Notes: a model not told the origin generated them from the letters alone. A stretch of DNA of 64,000 nt from Mesorhizobium sp. B2-1-1 (GCF_006442975.2 NZ_CP083954.1:5587501-5651500); one strand, 5' to 3'. Shown: positions 48,360 to 57,797, numbered from the stretch's first letter. A program made the numbers and translations.

Positions 48360-48710
48360 ATGTCTCAGATTATCTACAAGATAACCCCGGAAGGGCCTTG
48401 GCGCGAGGCCGAAGCGAACGGCCGCTTCACCGGAGCGCCGATCGATGTCGCCGACGGCTTCATCCATTTCTCCACGGCGGCACAGGTCAAAGAGACGGCG
48501 GCGAAACATTTTGCCGGCCAGGCGGGGCTTCTGCTGGTCGCCATCGACGGGACCAGCCTGGGCGATGCGCTAAAATACGAGGCCTCCCGCGGCGGCGCGC
48601 TGTTTCCGCACCTCTACGGCGTGCTCGACCTGAAAGCCGTGCTGTGGGTTCGGCCGCTGCCGCTCGGCGCCGACGGCACCCACCAGTTCCCGGCGCTGGA
48701 GGCCGAATGA
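48360..48710 (+). CDS. DUF952-family protein
   Basis: The protein has 116 residues. It contains IIYKITPEGPWREAEANGRFTGAPIDVADGFIHFSTAAQVKETAAKHF and FPHLYGVLDLKAVLWV, the characteristic DUF952 pattern with a conserved Asp-Gly-Phe-Ile-His-Phe. Its function is not established. It is translationally coupled to pyrD, whose ATG overlaps its stop by 4 nt, an arrangement I recall as common in rhizobia. Confidence 0.9.
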   Translation: MSQIIYKITPEGPWREAEANGRFTGAPIDVADGFIHFSTAAQVKETAAKHFAGQAGLLLVAIDGTSLGDALKYEASRGGALFPHLYGVLDLKAVLWVRPLPLGADGTHQFPALEAE

Positions 48711-49786
48711 GCGTGCTCGACCGGATTGGCCAGAAGCTGCTCTTCACGTTCGACCCGGAAACCGCGCATGGCCTGTCGATCGCGGCGCTGCGCTGCGGCC
48801 TGCCGGTCGGCGCACGGACGGCGCGCGACGCACGGCTGAAGGTCAGCCTCTGCGGCCTCGATTTTCCCAATCCGCTCGGCATGGCTGCCGGTTATGACAA
48901 GAATGCGGAGGTGCCCGATGCGCTTCTCGGCCTCGGCTTCGGCTTTGCCGAGGTCGGCACGGTGACGCCGCTGCCGCAGCCTGGCAATCCGAAGCCGCGC
49001 ATCTTCCGGTTGCCGGCGGATGAAGCGGTGATCAACCGGCTCGGCTTCAACAATGAAGGCCATGCGGCCGCCGAGAAACGCCTGGTCGGCCGCGAGGAGC
49101 GCTCCGGCATCGTCGGCGTCAACATCGGCGCCAACAAGGACAGCGCCGACCGCGTCAACGACTATGAGCGCGGTGTCATCCGCTTCGCGCCTTACGCCAG
49201 CTATCTCACCGTCAATATTTCCTCGCCCAATACGCCCGGCCTGCGCACCATGCAGGCGCGCGAACAGCTTGGCGAGCTCCTGTCGCGCGTCATGGCCGCG
49301 CGCGCGGCGGCGGCAAGGCAGCCGCCGGTGTTTCTCAAGATTGCGCCGGACCTGGTCGAAGCCGAGCTGGAAGACATCGCCGCCGAGGTCACCCACAACG
49401 CCATAGACGGCATCATCGTGTCCAACACCACCATTTCTCGCCCGGCGCTACGCTCCAGCGGCGCGGCAAGCGAGACCGGCGGGCTTTCCGGCCGGCCGCT
49501 ATTCGAGCGCTCGACCATCGTGCTGGCCCGTATGCGCAGGCTGCTGGGGCCGGACATGGCCATCATCGGCGTGGGTGGGGTCAACTCCGCCGAGACGGCG
49601 CTCGAGAAGATCCGCGCAGGCGCGGATCTCGTCCAGCTTTACACCGGCATGATCTATGCCGGGCCGGCGCTGCCGGGACGCATCGTCGCCGGCATGGCGC
49701 GTTTCGCCGAGACGGAACGGCTCAACTCCATCAGCGATTTGCGCGACCGCCATCTCGACCAATGGGCTTCAAGGCCGCTCAACTGA
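48707..49786 (+). CDS. pyrD: Dihydroorotate dehydrogenase (quinone), class 2
   Basis: The protein has 359 residues. The N-terminal membrane-associating helix (FDPETAHGLSIAALR) marks class 2. FMN and substrate motifs are NPLGMAAGYDKNAEVPDALL, GTVTPLPQPGNPKPR, RLGFNNEGH and NISSPNTPGLR with the catalytic serine. VSNTTISRP and IIGVGGVNSAETALEKI follow. It oxidises dihydroorotate to orotate in pyrimidine synthesis, passing electrons to ubiquinone. Its last 8 nt overlap the end of the convergent MATE gene. Confidence 0.96.
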   Translation: MSVLDRIGQKLLFTFDPETAHGLSIAALRCGLPVGARTARDARLKVSLCGLDFPNPLGMAAGYDKNAEVPDALLGLGFGFAEVGTVTPLPQPGNPKPRIFRLPADEAVINRLGFNNEGHAAAEKRLVGREERSGIVGVNIGANKDSADRVNDYERGVIRFAPYASYLTVNISSPNTPGLRTMQAREQLGELLSRVMAARAAAARQPPVFLKIAPDLVEAELEDIAAEVTHNAIDGIIVSNTTISRPALRSSGAASETGGLSGRPLFERSTIVLARMRRLLGPDMAIIGVGGVNSAETALEKIRAGADLVQLYTGMIYAGPALPGRIVAGMARFAETERLNSISDLRDRHLDQWASRPLN

Positions 49787-51212
49787 ATGCCGTCCGCAGC
49801 CGCAACCGCAGGATGGCCAGCAGGCTGAGGCCACGCACCAGCAGGAAGACATGCAATGCCGCCCACAGCCCATGATTGCCGAAAGCGGGCGCCAGCGTAA
49901 TCAGCGCGGCGGCGAAGGCCAGGAAAGACAAAAGCATCATGTTGCGCATGTCGCGCGACCAGGTCGCGCCGATGAAGACGCCGTCCATCTGGAAAGCCAG
50001 CACGCCGCTCAGTGCGGTGAAGGCCGCCCAGGGCAGGTAGGTGTCGGCCACCGAGCGGACTTCCTGCGACGTTGTAACGACGGCAACCAGATTGGCACCG
50101 GCCAGCAGAAGCACCAGGGTTGCGGCGCCCGCCAATCCGAACCCCCAGAACAGGGTCAACCGCACCGCGCGCCGGAACGGGTGCTCAGCCCGCGCACCGA
50201 CGGCGCGGCCGGCGAGCTGTTCCGCGGCGGTGGCGAAACCGTCGAGGAAATAGCCTGCGACGAGGAAAAAATTCATCAGCACGGCGTTGGCGGCCAGCGT
50301 AACCGTGCCGAATTGCGCACCTTGGCGGGTGAACAGCCCAAAGGCGGCAAGCAGCGAGAACGAGCGGATCATGATATCGCGGTTGAGCGACAGCATGCGC
50401 AGGAACGCGCTCATGTCGAGCAGGCGTTGGCGTGGCACGGGCGGGCTTGCACTGAACCGCCTGATGACGATGGCGAGGCCAAGCAACATGGCCAGGAATT
50501 CGCCGGTGACGGTTGCCCATGCGACGCCGGCGACGCCCCAGCCAAGCTCCAGCCCAAGCAGGATGCAGAGCGCGATGTTGATGCCGTTCAGCACCAGCTG
50601 CAGAACCAACCCGAGACCGCCCTCGCCTCGGCCGAGGACATAGCCTAGAATGGCGTAGTTGATCAGCGAGAATGGTGCCGCGAGCAATCTGATGCCGATA
50701 TAGACGCCCATCGCCTCGCTGACGCGCGGCCCGGCATCCATGAACCACCGCCCGCCGGCCGCGATCAGCGGCGAAAGCGCAGCCAGCACGACGCCGGCGA
50801 CAACAGCGATCAGCACGGCGCGCCAGAACACCGCCTGTTCCTCCAGCGCGTCGTTGCGCCCGAAAGCCTGGGCGACCAGACCGGTGGTGCCGGAGCGCAG
50901 GAAATTGAAGGTGGTGAAGACGACGTCGAAGACCAGCGCGCCTGCCGCCAGGCCGCCAAGCAAGGCGGCGTCGCCGAGCTGTCCGACAACAGCCGTATCG
51001 ACCATGCCGAGCAGCGGCGTCGTCAGGTAGGCGAGCGTCATCGGCACGGCGATGACGAGCACCGTGCGGTTGGTGACGACAAAGGATCCGGGAACGATTG
51101 GGGATCCGGCGTCGGCTGGGATTGCACCCTTCTCCAAAGAATTGCTGCCTTGCTGATTGCGGCTTGATCGAACAGCCGGTGTGCCCCATTTTCCGGCCAC
51201 CGCGCAATCCAT
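49779..51212 (-). CDS. MATE-family efflux transporter (DinF-type)
   Basis: About 450-477 residues with twelve predicted membrane segments. Motifs are LVIAVPMTLAYLTTPLLGMVDTAVVGQLGDAALLGG, FRSGTTGLVAQAFGRNDA, ATVTGEFLAMLLGLAIV and GYFLDGFATAAEQLAGRAVG. The family exports drugs or metabolites in exchange for protons or sodium. The start is uncertain: ATG 51212 is given, but TTG 51137 is closer to family length, and the open frame runs much further upstream without plausible coding sequence. It overlaps the end of pyrD. Confidence 0.88.
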   Translation of the reverse strand: MDCAVAGKWGTPAVRSSRNQQGSNSLEKGAIPADAGSPIVPGSFVVTNRTVLVIAVPMTLAYLTTPLLGMVDTAVVGQLGDAALLGGLAAGALVFDVVFTTFNFLRSGTTGLVAQAFGRNDALEEQAVFWRAVLIAVVAGVVLAALSPLIAAGGRWFMDAGPRVSEAMGVYIGIRLLAAPFSLINYAILGYVLGRGEGGLGLVLQLVLNGINIALCILLGLELGWGVAGVAWATVTGEFLAMLLGLAIVIRRFSASPPVPRQRLLDMSAFLRMLSLNRDIMIRSFSLLAAFGLFTRQGAQFGTVTLAANAVLMNFFLVAGYFLDGFATAAEQLAGRAVGARAEHPFRRAVRLTLFWGFGLAGAATLVLLLAGANLVAVVTTSQEVRSVADTYLPWAAFTALSGVLAFQMDGVFIGATWSRDMRNMMLLSFLAFAAALITLAPAFGNHGLWAALHVFLLVRGLSLLAILRLRLRTAFS

Positions 51213-51269
51213 CCTTGCCATGGCGGCCAACCGAAATTCCGGTCTGGCGCGAGCCGCCGGATCCGGTCC

Positions 51270-52172
51270 ATGTCCCTCCAGATCGTCCATCATCCCGACT
51301 ACGACGCCGGCTTCGCCGTCAACCATCGCTTTCCGATGAGCAAATATCCGCTGCTGATGGAAGCCTTGCGCGCACGCGGACTGGCCGTGCAGGGGGCGCT
51401 CAGCATGCCGGAAGCGGCACCCGCACCATGGCTGAAGCGTGCCCATGCGGCTGATTATGTCGACCAGGTCATCAGCTGTTCGGTGCCGGAAAAGATCGAA
51501 CGCGAGATCGGCTTTCCGGTCGGCCCGCGCGTCTCGCTGCGCGCCCAACTCGCCACCGGCGGCACAGTACTGGCGGCCCGGCTGGCCTTGCGCCACGGCA
51601 TTGCCTGCAACACCGCCGGCGGCAGCCATCATGCGCGCCGCGCGCAGGGCGCGGGCTTCTGCACCTTCAACGACGTCGCCGTCGCTTCGCTGGTGCTGCT
51701 TGCCGAAGGCGCGGCGCGGAACATACTCGTGGTCGATCTGGATGTGCATCAGGGCGACGGCACGGCGGATATCCTGGCTGGCGATCAGCGCGTGTTCACC
51801 TTCTCCATGCATGGCGAGCGCAACTACCCCGCGCGCAAGATCGCCTCCGACCTCGATGTCGCACTGCCCGACGGCACGGGCGATGCCGCCTATCTCGAAA
51901 GGCTGGCCGCCATCTTGCCGGAACTGTCCGCCCATGCGCGCTGGGACATCGTTTTCTACAATGCCGGCGTCGACGTCCATGCCGAGGACCGGCTCGGCAG
52001 GCTGGCGCTTTCAAACGACGGGCTTCGCGCCCGCGACGCCATGGTGATCGGTCACTTCCGCTCGCGCGGCATCGCGCTATGCGGCGTCATCGGCGGCGGC
52101 TATTCGACCGACGTGGCCGCGCTCGCGGCGCGCCATGCCATTCTGTTCGAGGCGGCGGCGGACTACGCCTGA
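51270..52172 (+). CDS. Histone deacetylase-family protein (acetylpolyamine amidohydrolase-like)
   Basis: The protein has 300 residues. It contains NHRFPMSKYPLLMEALR, the zinc-site histidines in NTAGGSHHARRAQGAGFCTFND, DLDVHQGDGTADIL with metal ligands, and FSMHGERNYP and FYNAGVDVHAEDRLGRL. Bacterial members deacetylate polyamines or acetyl-lysine; the true substrate is unknown. It is divergent from the MATE gene and nearly abuts the convergent DUF6460 gene. Confidence 0.9.
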   Translation: MSLQIVHHPDYDAGFAVNHRFPMSKYPLLMEALRARGLAVQGALSMPEAAPAPWLKRAHAADYVDQVISCSVPEKIEREIGFPVGPRVSLRAQLATGGTVLAARLALRHGIACNTAGGSHHARRAQGAGFCTFNDVAVASLVLLAEGAARNILVVDLDVHQGDGTADILAGDQRVFTFSMHGERNYPARKIASDLDVALPDGTGDAAYLERLAAILPELSAHARWDIVFYNAGVDVHAEDRLGRLALSNDGLRARDAMVIGHFRSRGIALCGVIGGGYSTDVAALAARHAILFEAAADYA

Positions 52173-52175
52173 CCG

Positions 52176-52493
52176 CTATTTCCTGTAGTTGGCGATTCTG
52201 AGCAGGATGAACGCCGGAACCACGATCGCCGCACCCAGCAGAATATAACCCAGGAAGCGGTCGATGGCATGGAAGCCCAGATTCCAGAGATCCAGGAAGA
52301 ATTTGCGGATGCCATAGAGCACGTCCATCGGCGACCAGCCGAAGGCGGTCATGACGAGGCCGACGAGGAACGACACCACCAGCAACTTCAGGAGTACCCT
52401 GAGCGGGGTGTCGCCGAGAAAGCGCGTCAATGCGGACAAGACCTGTCTCCGGCTCTGATCGCCCGATTCGGCGACAGGATCAGAAATACGCAC
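52176..52493 (-). CDS. Small membrane protein (DUF6460-like)
   Basis: The protein has 105 residues from a GTG; a TTG six codons earlier is possible. A polar N-terminus (SDPVAESGDQSRRQVLSALTRF) is followed by two hydrophobic helices, VLLKLLVVSFLVGLVMTAFG and FLGYILLGAAIVVPAFILLR, separated by WSPMDVLYGIRKFFLDLW. The pattern matches the alphaproteobacterial DUF6460 proteins as I remember them. Function is unknown. It is convergent with the HDAC-like gene, 3 nt away. Confidence 0.7.
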   Translation of the reverse strand: MRISDPVAESGDQSRRQVLSALTRFLGDTPLRVLLKLLVVSFLVGLVMTAFGWSPMDVLYGIRKFFLDLWNLGFHAIDRFLGYILLGAAIVVPAFILLRIANYRK

Positions 52494-52603
52494 TTGGCCG
52501 CCCCGCTTCAAGCCGGGCGGGCCAAGGCTCTGAACCTGGCTGACAAAGCCTATGACGGCCGGTCCGGCGGTGCCGCCGGCTTTTCATGATAGGAATTTTT
52601 TCC

Positions 52604-52632
52604 TTGACGGGGTGAGGGCAACTATGGTAGAT
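52604..52632 (+). promoter_or_regulatory. Candidate sigma70 promoter of the glycosyltransferase cassette
   Basis: TTGACG at 52604-52609 and GTAGAT at 52627-52632 are separated by 17 bp, in the 387-bp gap before the glycosyltransferase gene. The leader of about 250 nt to the ATG contains no convincing gene. The -10 box is a weak match. Confidence 0.4.
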
Positions 52633-52880
52633 ATTTGGCTATGGTGCTGAGTTGCGCCAGGGACCCGCCGCACAGGCGGGTTTATCCGTTCAAGGCTCCG
52701 TCAACAGCGCGCAGTCGAAGGCTCCGAAGGAACTCGTTAACGCGGATCGTGCCCTGGTACCAAGCCGGCGACCATAGGCGCATGGCAGGCGAGCAGCCGG
52801 TGGCGGCTGATCGCGGCCGGCTTATCTGTTTTCTAACCAATTGCCGCTATTGCCATTCCTGGAGCGGGAGCCAGGCTTTG

Positions 52881-53909
52881 ATGGAAGCGGAAAAAATCGG
52901 CGCGCGCCGCGCGGTCATGCTTTCGGTTGTCGTGCCGTGCTATAACGAGCGGGACGGCGTGGCTGAGCTTCACCGACGCGTCACCGCCGCTTGCCTGGCG
53001 CAAAACCCTTCCTACGAGATCGTGCTCGTCATCGACGGGGCGACCGACGGCACCCGCGAGGCCGTTTTCGAACTGGCGCAAAAGGACGACCATGTCGTCG
53101 CCATCGACCTTGCCCGCAACTATGGCCACCAGATCGCGCTGAGCGCGGGGCTGGAGTTCTGCCGGGGCCAGCGCATCCTCATTCTCGATGCCGATCTCCA
53201 GGATCCGCCTGAACTGCTCGGCGCGATGATGGCCAAGATGGATGAAGGCTTCGATGTCGTTTACGGTCAAAGGGCCAAGCGTGATGGCGAAGGCTGGTTC
53301 AAGCTGGCTTCCGCGTCGATGTTCTACCGGCTGCTGCGCCGGATGGTCGACGTCGAGATCGCGCCGGACACCGGTGATTTCAGGCTGATGAGCCGCCGCG
53401 CCCTCGACCATCTGAACGCCATGCCGGAGCGCTACAGGTTCATTCGCGGCATGGTGAGCTGGATTGGGCTGAGACAGGCCGCCTTCTCCTATGAGCGGCA
53501 ACGGCGTTTCGCCGGCGCCACCCACTATCCGCTCAAGAAGATGGTCCTCCTGGCTGTCGATGCGATGACCAGCTTTTCCATCGCGCCGTTGCGGTTTGCC
53601 TCGCTTCTGGGAATGCTTTCCGGCGTGCTGGGGATGGTCGTGCTCGGTTATACGCTGCTCGAATGGTCGCTGGGAAACGTCCTGCCGGGCTGGACCAGCC
53701 TTGCCGCGATCATGCTGATCCTGGGCAGTGTTCAGCTTCTGGTGCTCGGCATATTCGGCGAATATCTCGGCCGGATGTACATGGAGACGAAGCGGCGGCC
53801 GCTCTATTTCGTCAACGAGATCGTTTCGCGAAGCGATGTGGCCGTCGAAAACCAGGACCTGCCTGTCCACCGCCTCCAGGAAATGGTGAAGAGAGCCGCG
53901 CGTGGCTAA
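52881..53909 (+). CDS. Family 2 glycosyltransferase, GtrB/DPM1-like
   Basis: The protein has 342 residues. The GT-A domain starts LSVVVPCYNERDGVAELHRR and has LVIDGATDGT and the catalytic DADLQDPPELLGAM. GDFRLMSRRALDHLNAMPERYRFIRGMVSWIG follows. Two C-terminal membrane helices (LLGMLSGVLGMVVLGYTLLEW and SLAAIMLILGSVQLLVLGIFGEYL) are typical of enzymes that move a sugar from a nucleotide donor onto undecaprenyl phosphate. It begins the cassette with a membrane protein and an acyltransferase. Its likely role is supplying a lipid-linked sugar for surface-glycan decoration. Confidence 0.9.
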   Translation: MEAEKIGARRAVMLSVVVPCYNERDGVAELHRRVTAACLAQNPSYEIVLVIDGATDGTREAVFELAQKDDHVVAIDLARNYGHQIALSAGLEFCRGQRILILDADLQDPPELLGAMMAKMDEGFDVVYGQRAKRDGEGWFKLASASMFYRLLRRMVDVEIAPDTGDFRLMSRRALDHLNAMPERYRFIRGMVSWIGLRQAAFSYERQRRFAGATHYPLKKMVLLAVDAMTSFSIAPLRFASLLGMLSGVLGMVVLGYTLLEWSLGNVLPGWTSLAAIMLILGSVQLLVLGIFGEYLGRMYMETKRRPLYFVNEIVSRSDVAVENQDLPVHRLQEMVKRAARG

Positions 53910-53960
53910 GGCGACGATCGACCGGCCGCAACGGGACCTCTCGACCGGAACGAACGCGAA

Positions 53961-55469
53961 ATGGCCGGGAGCCGCGACATGAACCAAGCCACGGCAATCG
54001 CGATGGCTACGCCGTCGCTCGAGGATGCACAGCGCAGCAGGCTGTTGTTCTGTCTTTTCTGCGCCTGCACCGTTGCCTACGTGCTGATGAGGCATGCCAA
54101 CTCCCTCCTTCTGGATCCTGACAGCTGGTGGCAGGTGAAGGTCGGGCTGGATTTCCTGACGAACCGGACATTTCCGACCGTCGACCCCTATTCCTATACC
54201 TTCGCCGGCCAGCCCTGGATCGCCAAGGAATGGCTGGGGCAGGTGCTTCTGGCGCTCGCCTATGGCGCCGGTGGCTGGAATGGCGTCGTCACGCTGATCA
54301 TCGCCACGATCGGCCTGACAGTCTTCCTGATGGGATGGTTCCTCAGCGCATGGCTGAAGCCGGTGTTAGCGGTGGTGCTGGCTTTCGTCGCGGCTTTCCT
54401 TGTCGCCCCGATCTATACGGCGCGCCCCCACGTTTTCACGTTGCCGATCATCGTCATTTGGACGGCAATGCTGTTTCGCGCGGCGCAGGAGGAAAGAGCG
54501 CCATCCCCGTGGCTGCTCGCGCTCGTCGTGTTGTGGGCGAACCTGCATGCCACATTCACCTTGAGCTTCGTCATCGCCGGCTTTGCCGGTCTGTATCTCC
54601 TGTCGCGCATAGGCCTGTCGAAACCGGTTCTCCTGGCGAAATGGGTCGCGTTCGGCCTGCTCTGCCCAGTGGTCAGCCTGGTCCATCCCTATGGCGTCAA
54701 GGCCATCCTGGCGACGCTTACCGTCGCCTATGGCAACGAGGCGGTGCCGCTAATCCTGGAATGGCGGCCCTTCAACGCCCAGGAAGAGCTCATCAAGGAA
54801 GCCGTGATGCTGCTGGCGCTTTTCGGGCTGTTGGTGTCACGGCTGCGGATCGGCTGGGCCAAGGCGCTGTTCATCCTCTTCACCTTGCATGCCTATCTCA
54901 GTCACCAGCGGTTCATGTACCTGTTCTTCCTGCTGGTTCCGCTGGTGATCATGGTTGAGGTCGCACAGCAATATCCCGCACTTTCAGCCGCGACCTGGCT
55001 GGCGCAAAAGCGCGACGGATTGGAAAAAGTCCTCGCCAGGCATTACTACGCCATCTCAGGCGCGGTGGCCGTCCTGCTGATCGGCGCGGTCTCGGTCCTC
55101 GGCAGCGTCCAACAGATCGCGCCGAGCCCGAAGACGTCCGCCAGCGGAGCACTCGCCTTCGCAAGGGATCAGCAGCTGTCCGGCAACGTGCTGAATTCCT
55201 ACAATTTCGGCGGCACGCTGATCTTCCACGGGATCAAGACCTACATCGACGGCAGGACGGACCAGCTGTTCCTGGACGGGTTCACGAAAACCGACGACGC
55301 GACCGGACACAGTGACGGCAAACCACTGCTCGAGGCCCGGCTGAAGAAATACGCCATAGGCTGGGCGCTGCTCGCGGCCGGCGACACCCGCATTCCCTTC
55401 TTCGAGGAATTGGGCTGGAAGCGGGCCTACGCGGACGAATACGCCGTGATCTACCTGCCCGGCGCCTGA
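53961..55469 (+). CDS. Polytopic membrane protein, GT-C-like
   Basis: The protein has 502 residues with about ten membrane segments. An early loop contains LLDPDSWWQVKVGLDFLTNRTFPTVDPYSYTFAGQPWIAKEWLGQ, where acidic residues after the first helix recall GT-C glycosyltransferases. The C-terminal periplasmic domain (GNVLNSYNFGGTLIFHGIKTYIDGRTDQLF) is soluble. I recall hypothetical relatives but no proven reaction. A second possible start is ATG 53979 (MNQATAIAM). It follows the GtrB-like gene by 51 nt, so transfer of the lipid-linked sugar is a reasonable guess. Confidence 0.72.
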   Translation: MAGSRDMNQATAIAMATPSLEDAQRSRLLFCLFCACTVAYVLMRHANSLLLDPDSWWQVKVGLDFLTNRTFPTVDPYSYTFAGQPWIAKEWLGQVLLALAYGAGGWNGVVTLIIATIGLTVFLMGWFLSAWLKPVLAVVLAFVAAFLVAPIYTARPHVFTLPIIVIWTAMLFRAAQEERAPSPWLLALVVLWANLHATFTLSFVIAGFAGLYLLSRIGLSKPVLLAKWVAFGLLCPVVSLVHPYGVKAILATLTVAYGNEAVPLILEWRPFNAQEELIKEAVMLLALFGLLVSRLRIGWAKALFILFTLHAYLSHQRFMYLFFLLVPLVIMVEVAQQYPALSAATWLAQKRDGLEKVLARHYYAISGAVAVLLIGAVSVLGSVQQIAPSPKTSASGALAFARDQQLSGNVLNSYNFGGTLIFHGIKTYIDGRTDQLFLDGFTKTDDATGHSDGKPLLEARLKKYAIGWALLAAGDTRIPFFEELGWKRAYADEYAVIYLPGA

Positions 55470-55671
55470 TCCGCGACGCCAGCCCAAACCGGCTTCGGCC
55501 CTCCAGCATTCGCCTTGACACCGATGTTGCGGTGCAGCAAATTGCACCGGAGAGGACGAACAAAGTGGGATCGAGAATCAAGGCTTTCTCGCATCGCGGC
55601 AATGCCGCCGCATGGGCCGGTGAACCGGGTGCGCCACGACTGCCGCCGGCCACGGCGCGCGAACCGGCCGC

Positions 55672-57564
55672 ATGAACTACAGACGCGACATCGACGGCCT
55701 GCGGGCCATAGCGGTGCTGCCTGTCGTCCTCTTTCATTTCGGCTTGTCCGCCATCCCAGGCGGCTTCACCGGCGTCGACATCTTCTTCGTCATATCGGGC
55801 TATCTGATCAGCGGCAGCCTGCTCGACGATCTCGAACGCGGCCAGTTTTCGATCGGCCGCTTCTATTGGCGCCGCGCGCGGCGCATCCTGCCGGCGCTGA
55901 CCTTCGTCATCGTGCTCGCAGGCACTGCCGCCTGGTTCATCCTTTTGCCATCGGACCTGCACGAATTCAGCCTCAGCGTCATCGCGGCCTCGACCTTCTG
56001 GTCGAACATCTATTTCTGGAAGACGACGAACTATTTCTCGATCGACGCCGAGCTGCGGCCGCTGCTGCACACATGGTCGCTCTCGGTCGAAGAGCAATAT
56101 TACATCTTCGCGCCGATACTGGTGTACCTGATCTATCGCTATGCCTCGAAACGCTGGCTGACGATATTGCTGCCGATCGCGATCGGCAGTTTCGCCTTGG
56201 CGGTCATGGCGACCTCGATGGCGCCCACGGCGGGTTTCTACCTGTTGCCGACGCGCATCTGGGAACTGGCGCTGGGGGCCATGCTGATGCTGAGAAAGCC
56301 GCCGGCACTTGCCAGCCGGCCGGCAATGGAACTGATCGGCCTCGCCGGCTTTGCCATGGTCGCCTTCGGCTTCGTCACGATTTCGGAGAGCGACCCCTTT
56401 CCGGGCTACAATGCCTTGTTCCCCTGCATCGGCACCGCCCTGCTCATCTATGCCGGCCACGAAAGGGCGGGCGAACAGGGGCCGGCAACCATCGCCACGC
56501 GGGTGTTGCAGTTTCCTCCGCTGGTCTGGATCGGCCTCATTTCCTATTCGCTCTACCTCGTTCATTGGCCGATCAATTCCTTCGTCCATTACGTTTCGCT
56601 GAAAGCCATCGGCGTGCCGACGATCATCGCCATGACCGTGGCAAGCTTCGCCCTGGCGGCGTTCTCGTGGACATATGTCGAGCAGCCGTTTCGGCGGAAA
56701 CGGGCCTACACCGCACCGCTGCCTATCTTCGCCTTTTCCGCGACGGCAATCGTCCTGCTCTGCGTCGGCGGCGTGGCCGGGGCGCTCGGCAACGGTTTTC
56801 CGCAACGCTTCCCGGACTTTTCAACGGAACGGATCCAGGTTGGCGACTGGCGCAACGGCATCTGCTTCAACGAAGGCTCGAACCGGATCGAGGACTGGAA
56901 CCTTGCCGCCTGCACCCGAACGAGCGGCTTTGCCACCAATGTGCTGTTATGGGGCGATTCCTTCGCCGCCCACTATGTCTCGGGACTTGAAGCCAACGCC
57001 CAGAAAATCCAGGCTAACGTCATCCAATACACCTATGCCGGCTGCCCCCCGGACCTGACCTATTTTTCCTATGCCCGACCTGCCTGTACCAGCTTCAACG
57101 AGCGGGCCCTGTCGATCATCCGCGAAGCCAACATTCAGGCCGTGATCCTGAGTGGCCGATGGACCGACTACGAGGTCAGGGGCTTCGGCGGTCTCCAGAA
57201 GACGATCGACCGGCTTCGCCAGATGGGCGTCAAGGTCTACGTCATCGGCCAGTCTCCCGAATTCATCGCCGACGTCCAGAAAATCGCCTTCTTCGCAAGA
57301 CGAGGAGATACCGCGAACATGTCCTGGCCGATGGCCATGGATCCGGACATCAACAAGCGGGTTCTGCCCTTCGTCAAAGGCGCTGACTTCATAGACCCGC
57401 TGACCTATCTGTGCGACGCCGCAGGCTGCTCGTATGCCGATGCCGGCAACAAGCAATTTCTCTATTTCGACTATGGTCACTTCTCTTCGGCGGGCGCAGC
57501 ACTCGCCATCTCGAGATACTGGCCGAGCTTTGCAGCCGGCACCGAGATCGCGAAAGTGAAATAG
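55672..57564 (+). CDS. OafA/YrhL-type acyltransferase with C-terminal SGNH domain
   Basis: The protein has 630 residues. Residues 1 to about 365 are an acyltransferase-3 membrane domain (YRRDIDGLRAIAVLPVVLFHF, GGFTGVDIFFVISGYLIS, the RRARRILPAL stretch, HTWSLSVEEQYYIF, YSLYLVHWPI). From about 420 a periplasmic SGNH hydrolase-like domain has the serine motif LLWGDSFAAHYVSGL and a late YFDYGHFSSAGA with Asp and His. Such fusions O-acetylate surface polysaccharides. It lies 202 bp after the membrane-protein gene and probably modifies the glycan made by this cassette. Confidence 0.9.
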   Translation: MNYRRDIDGLRAIAVLPVVLFHFGLSAIPGGFTGVDIFFVISGYLISGSLLDDLERGQFSIGRFYWRRARRILPALTFVIVLAGTAAWFILLPSDLHEFSLSVIAASTFWSNIYFWKTTNYFSIDAELRPLLHTWSLSVEEQYYIFAPILVYLIYRYASKRWLTILLPIAIGSFALAVMATSMAPTAGFYLLPTRIWELALGAMLMLRKPPALASRPAMELIGLAGFAMVAFGFVTISESDPFPGYNALFPCIGTALLIYAGHERAGEQGPATIATRVLQFPPLVWIGLISYSLYLVHWPINSFVHYVSLKAIGVPTIIAMTVASFALAAFSWTYVEQPFRRKRAYTAPLPIFAFSATAIVLLCVGGVAGALGNGFPQRFPDFSTERIQVGDWRNGICFNEGSNRIEDWNLAACTRTSGFATNVLLWGDSFAAHYVSGLEANAQKIQANVIQYTYAGCPPDLTYFSYARPACTSFNERALSIIREANIQAVILSGRWTDYEVRGFGGLQKTIDRLRQMGVKVYVIGQSPEFIADVQKIAFFARRGDTANMSWPMAMDPDINKRVLPFVKGADFIDPLTYLCDAAGCSYADAGNKQFLYFDYGHFSSAGAALAISRYWPSFAAGTEIAKVK

Positions 57565-57672
57565 CAGGCGGAACCGGCATGCGGCGCGCCGGTCGCTGGG
57601 ACGGTACCGTGTGGAAAGTGAGCCGCTTTGCGATTGCCCGATGGCCAGCCCTCATGGTAACGAGGCTGCTGC

Positions 57673-57746
57673 GCGGGTATGATGTAATGGTAGCCTGTCA
57701 GCTTCCCAAGCTGAACGCGCGGGTTCGATTCCCGCTACCCGCTCCA
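57673..57746 (+). tRNA. tRNA-Gly (anticodon CCC)
   Basis: The 74-nt cloverleaf has acceptor arms GCGGGTA and TACCCGC, discriminator T and an encoded CCA. The anticodon stem is TCAGC/GCTGA with loop TTCCCAA, giving anticodon CCC. The T arm is GCGGG-TTCGATT-CCCGC. It serves as the integration site of the element to its right, and its 3' half is duplicated at 61712-61760. Confidence 0.95.
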
Positions 57747-57747
57747 G
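57699..57747 (+). repeat. Left attachment site (attL), 49-bp direct repeat
   Basis: From the anticodon stem to one base past the CCA, 49 bp are identical to 61712-61760. The bases just outside differ (T/C on the left, C/T on the right). Downstream similarity continues in diverged form: GCAAGGG recurs at the same offset after both copies. Confidence 0.92.
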
Positions 57748-57797
57748 CATATGCCGCAAGGGTTTGCGCCTGATTTGGCGAGTGCCGAAAACCAGCG

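Noticed and set aside
48398..48706. N-terminal extension of the pyrD frame
   Set aside because: The frame is open upstream only because it overlaps the DUF952 gene in another frame. The ATG at 48707 fits class 2 DHODH starts.
51213..51980. Long upstream extension of the MATE frame
   Set aside because: It runs antisense through the HDAC-like gene and has no transporter features.
52561..52590. GC-rich hairpin followed by TTTT resembling a terminator
   Set aside because: CCGGCGG-TG-CCGCCGG is a good stem, but no plus-strand gene ends nearby and the T-run is short, so no terminator is called.
55282..56805. A 507-codon minus-strand frame over the acyltransferase
   Set aside because: The plus-strand acyltransferase has all family motifs. 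The antisense frame has shadow composition.
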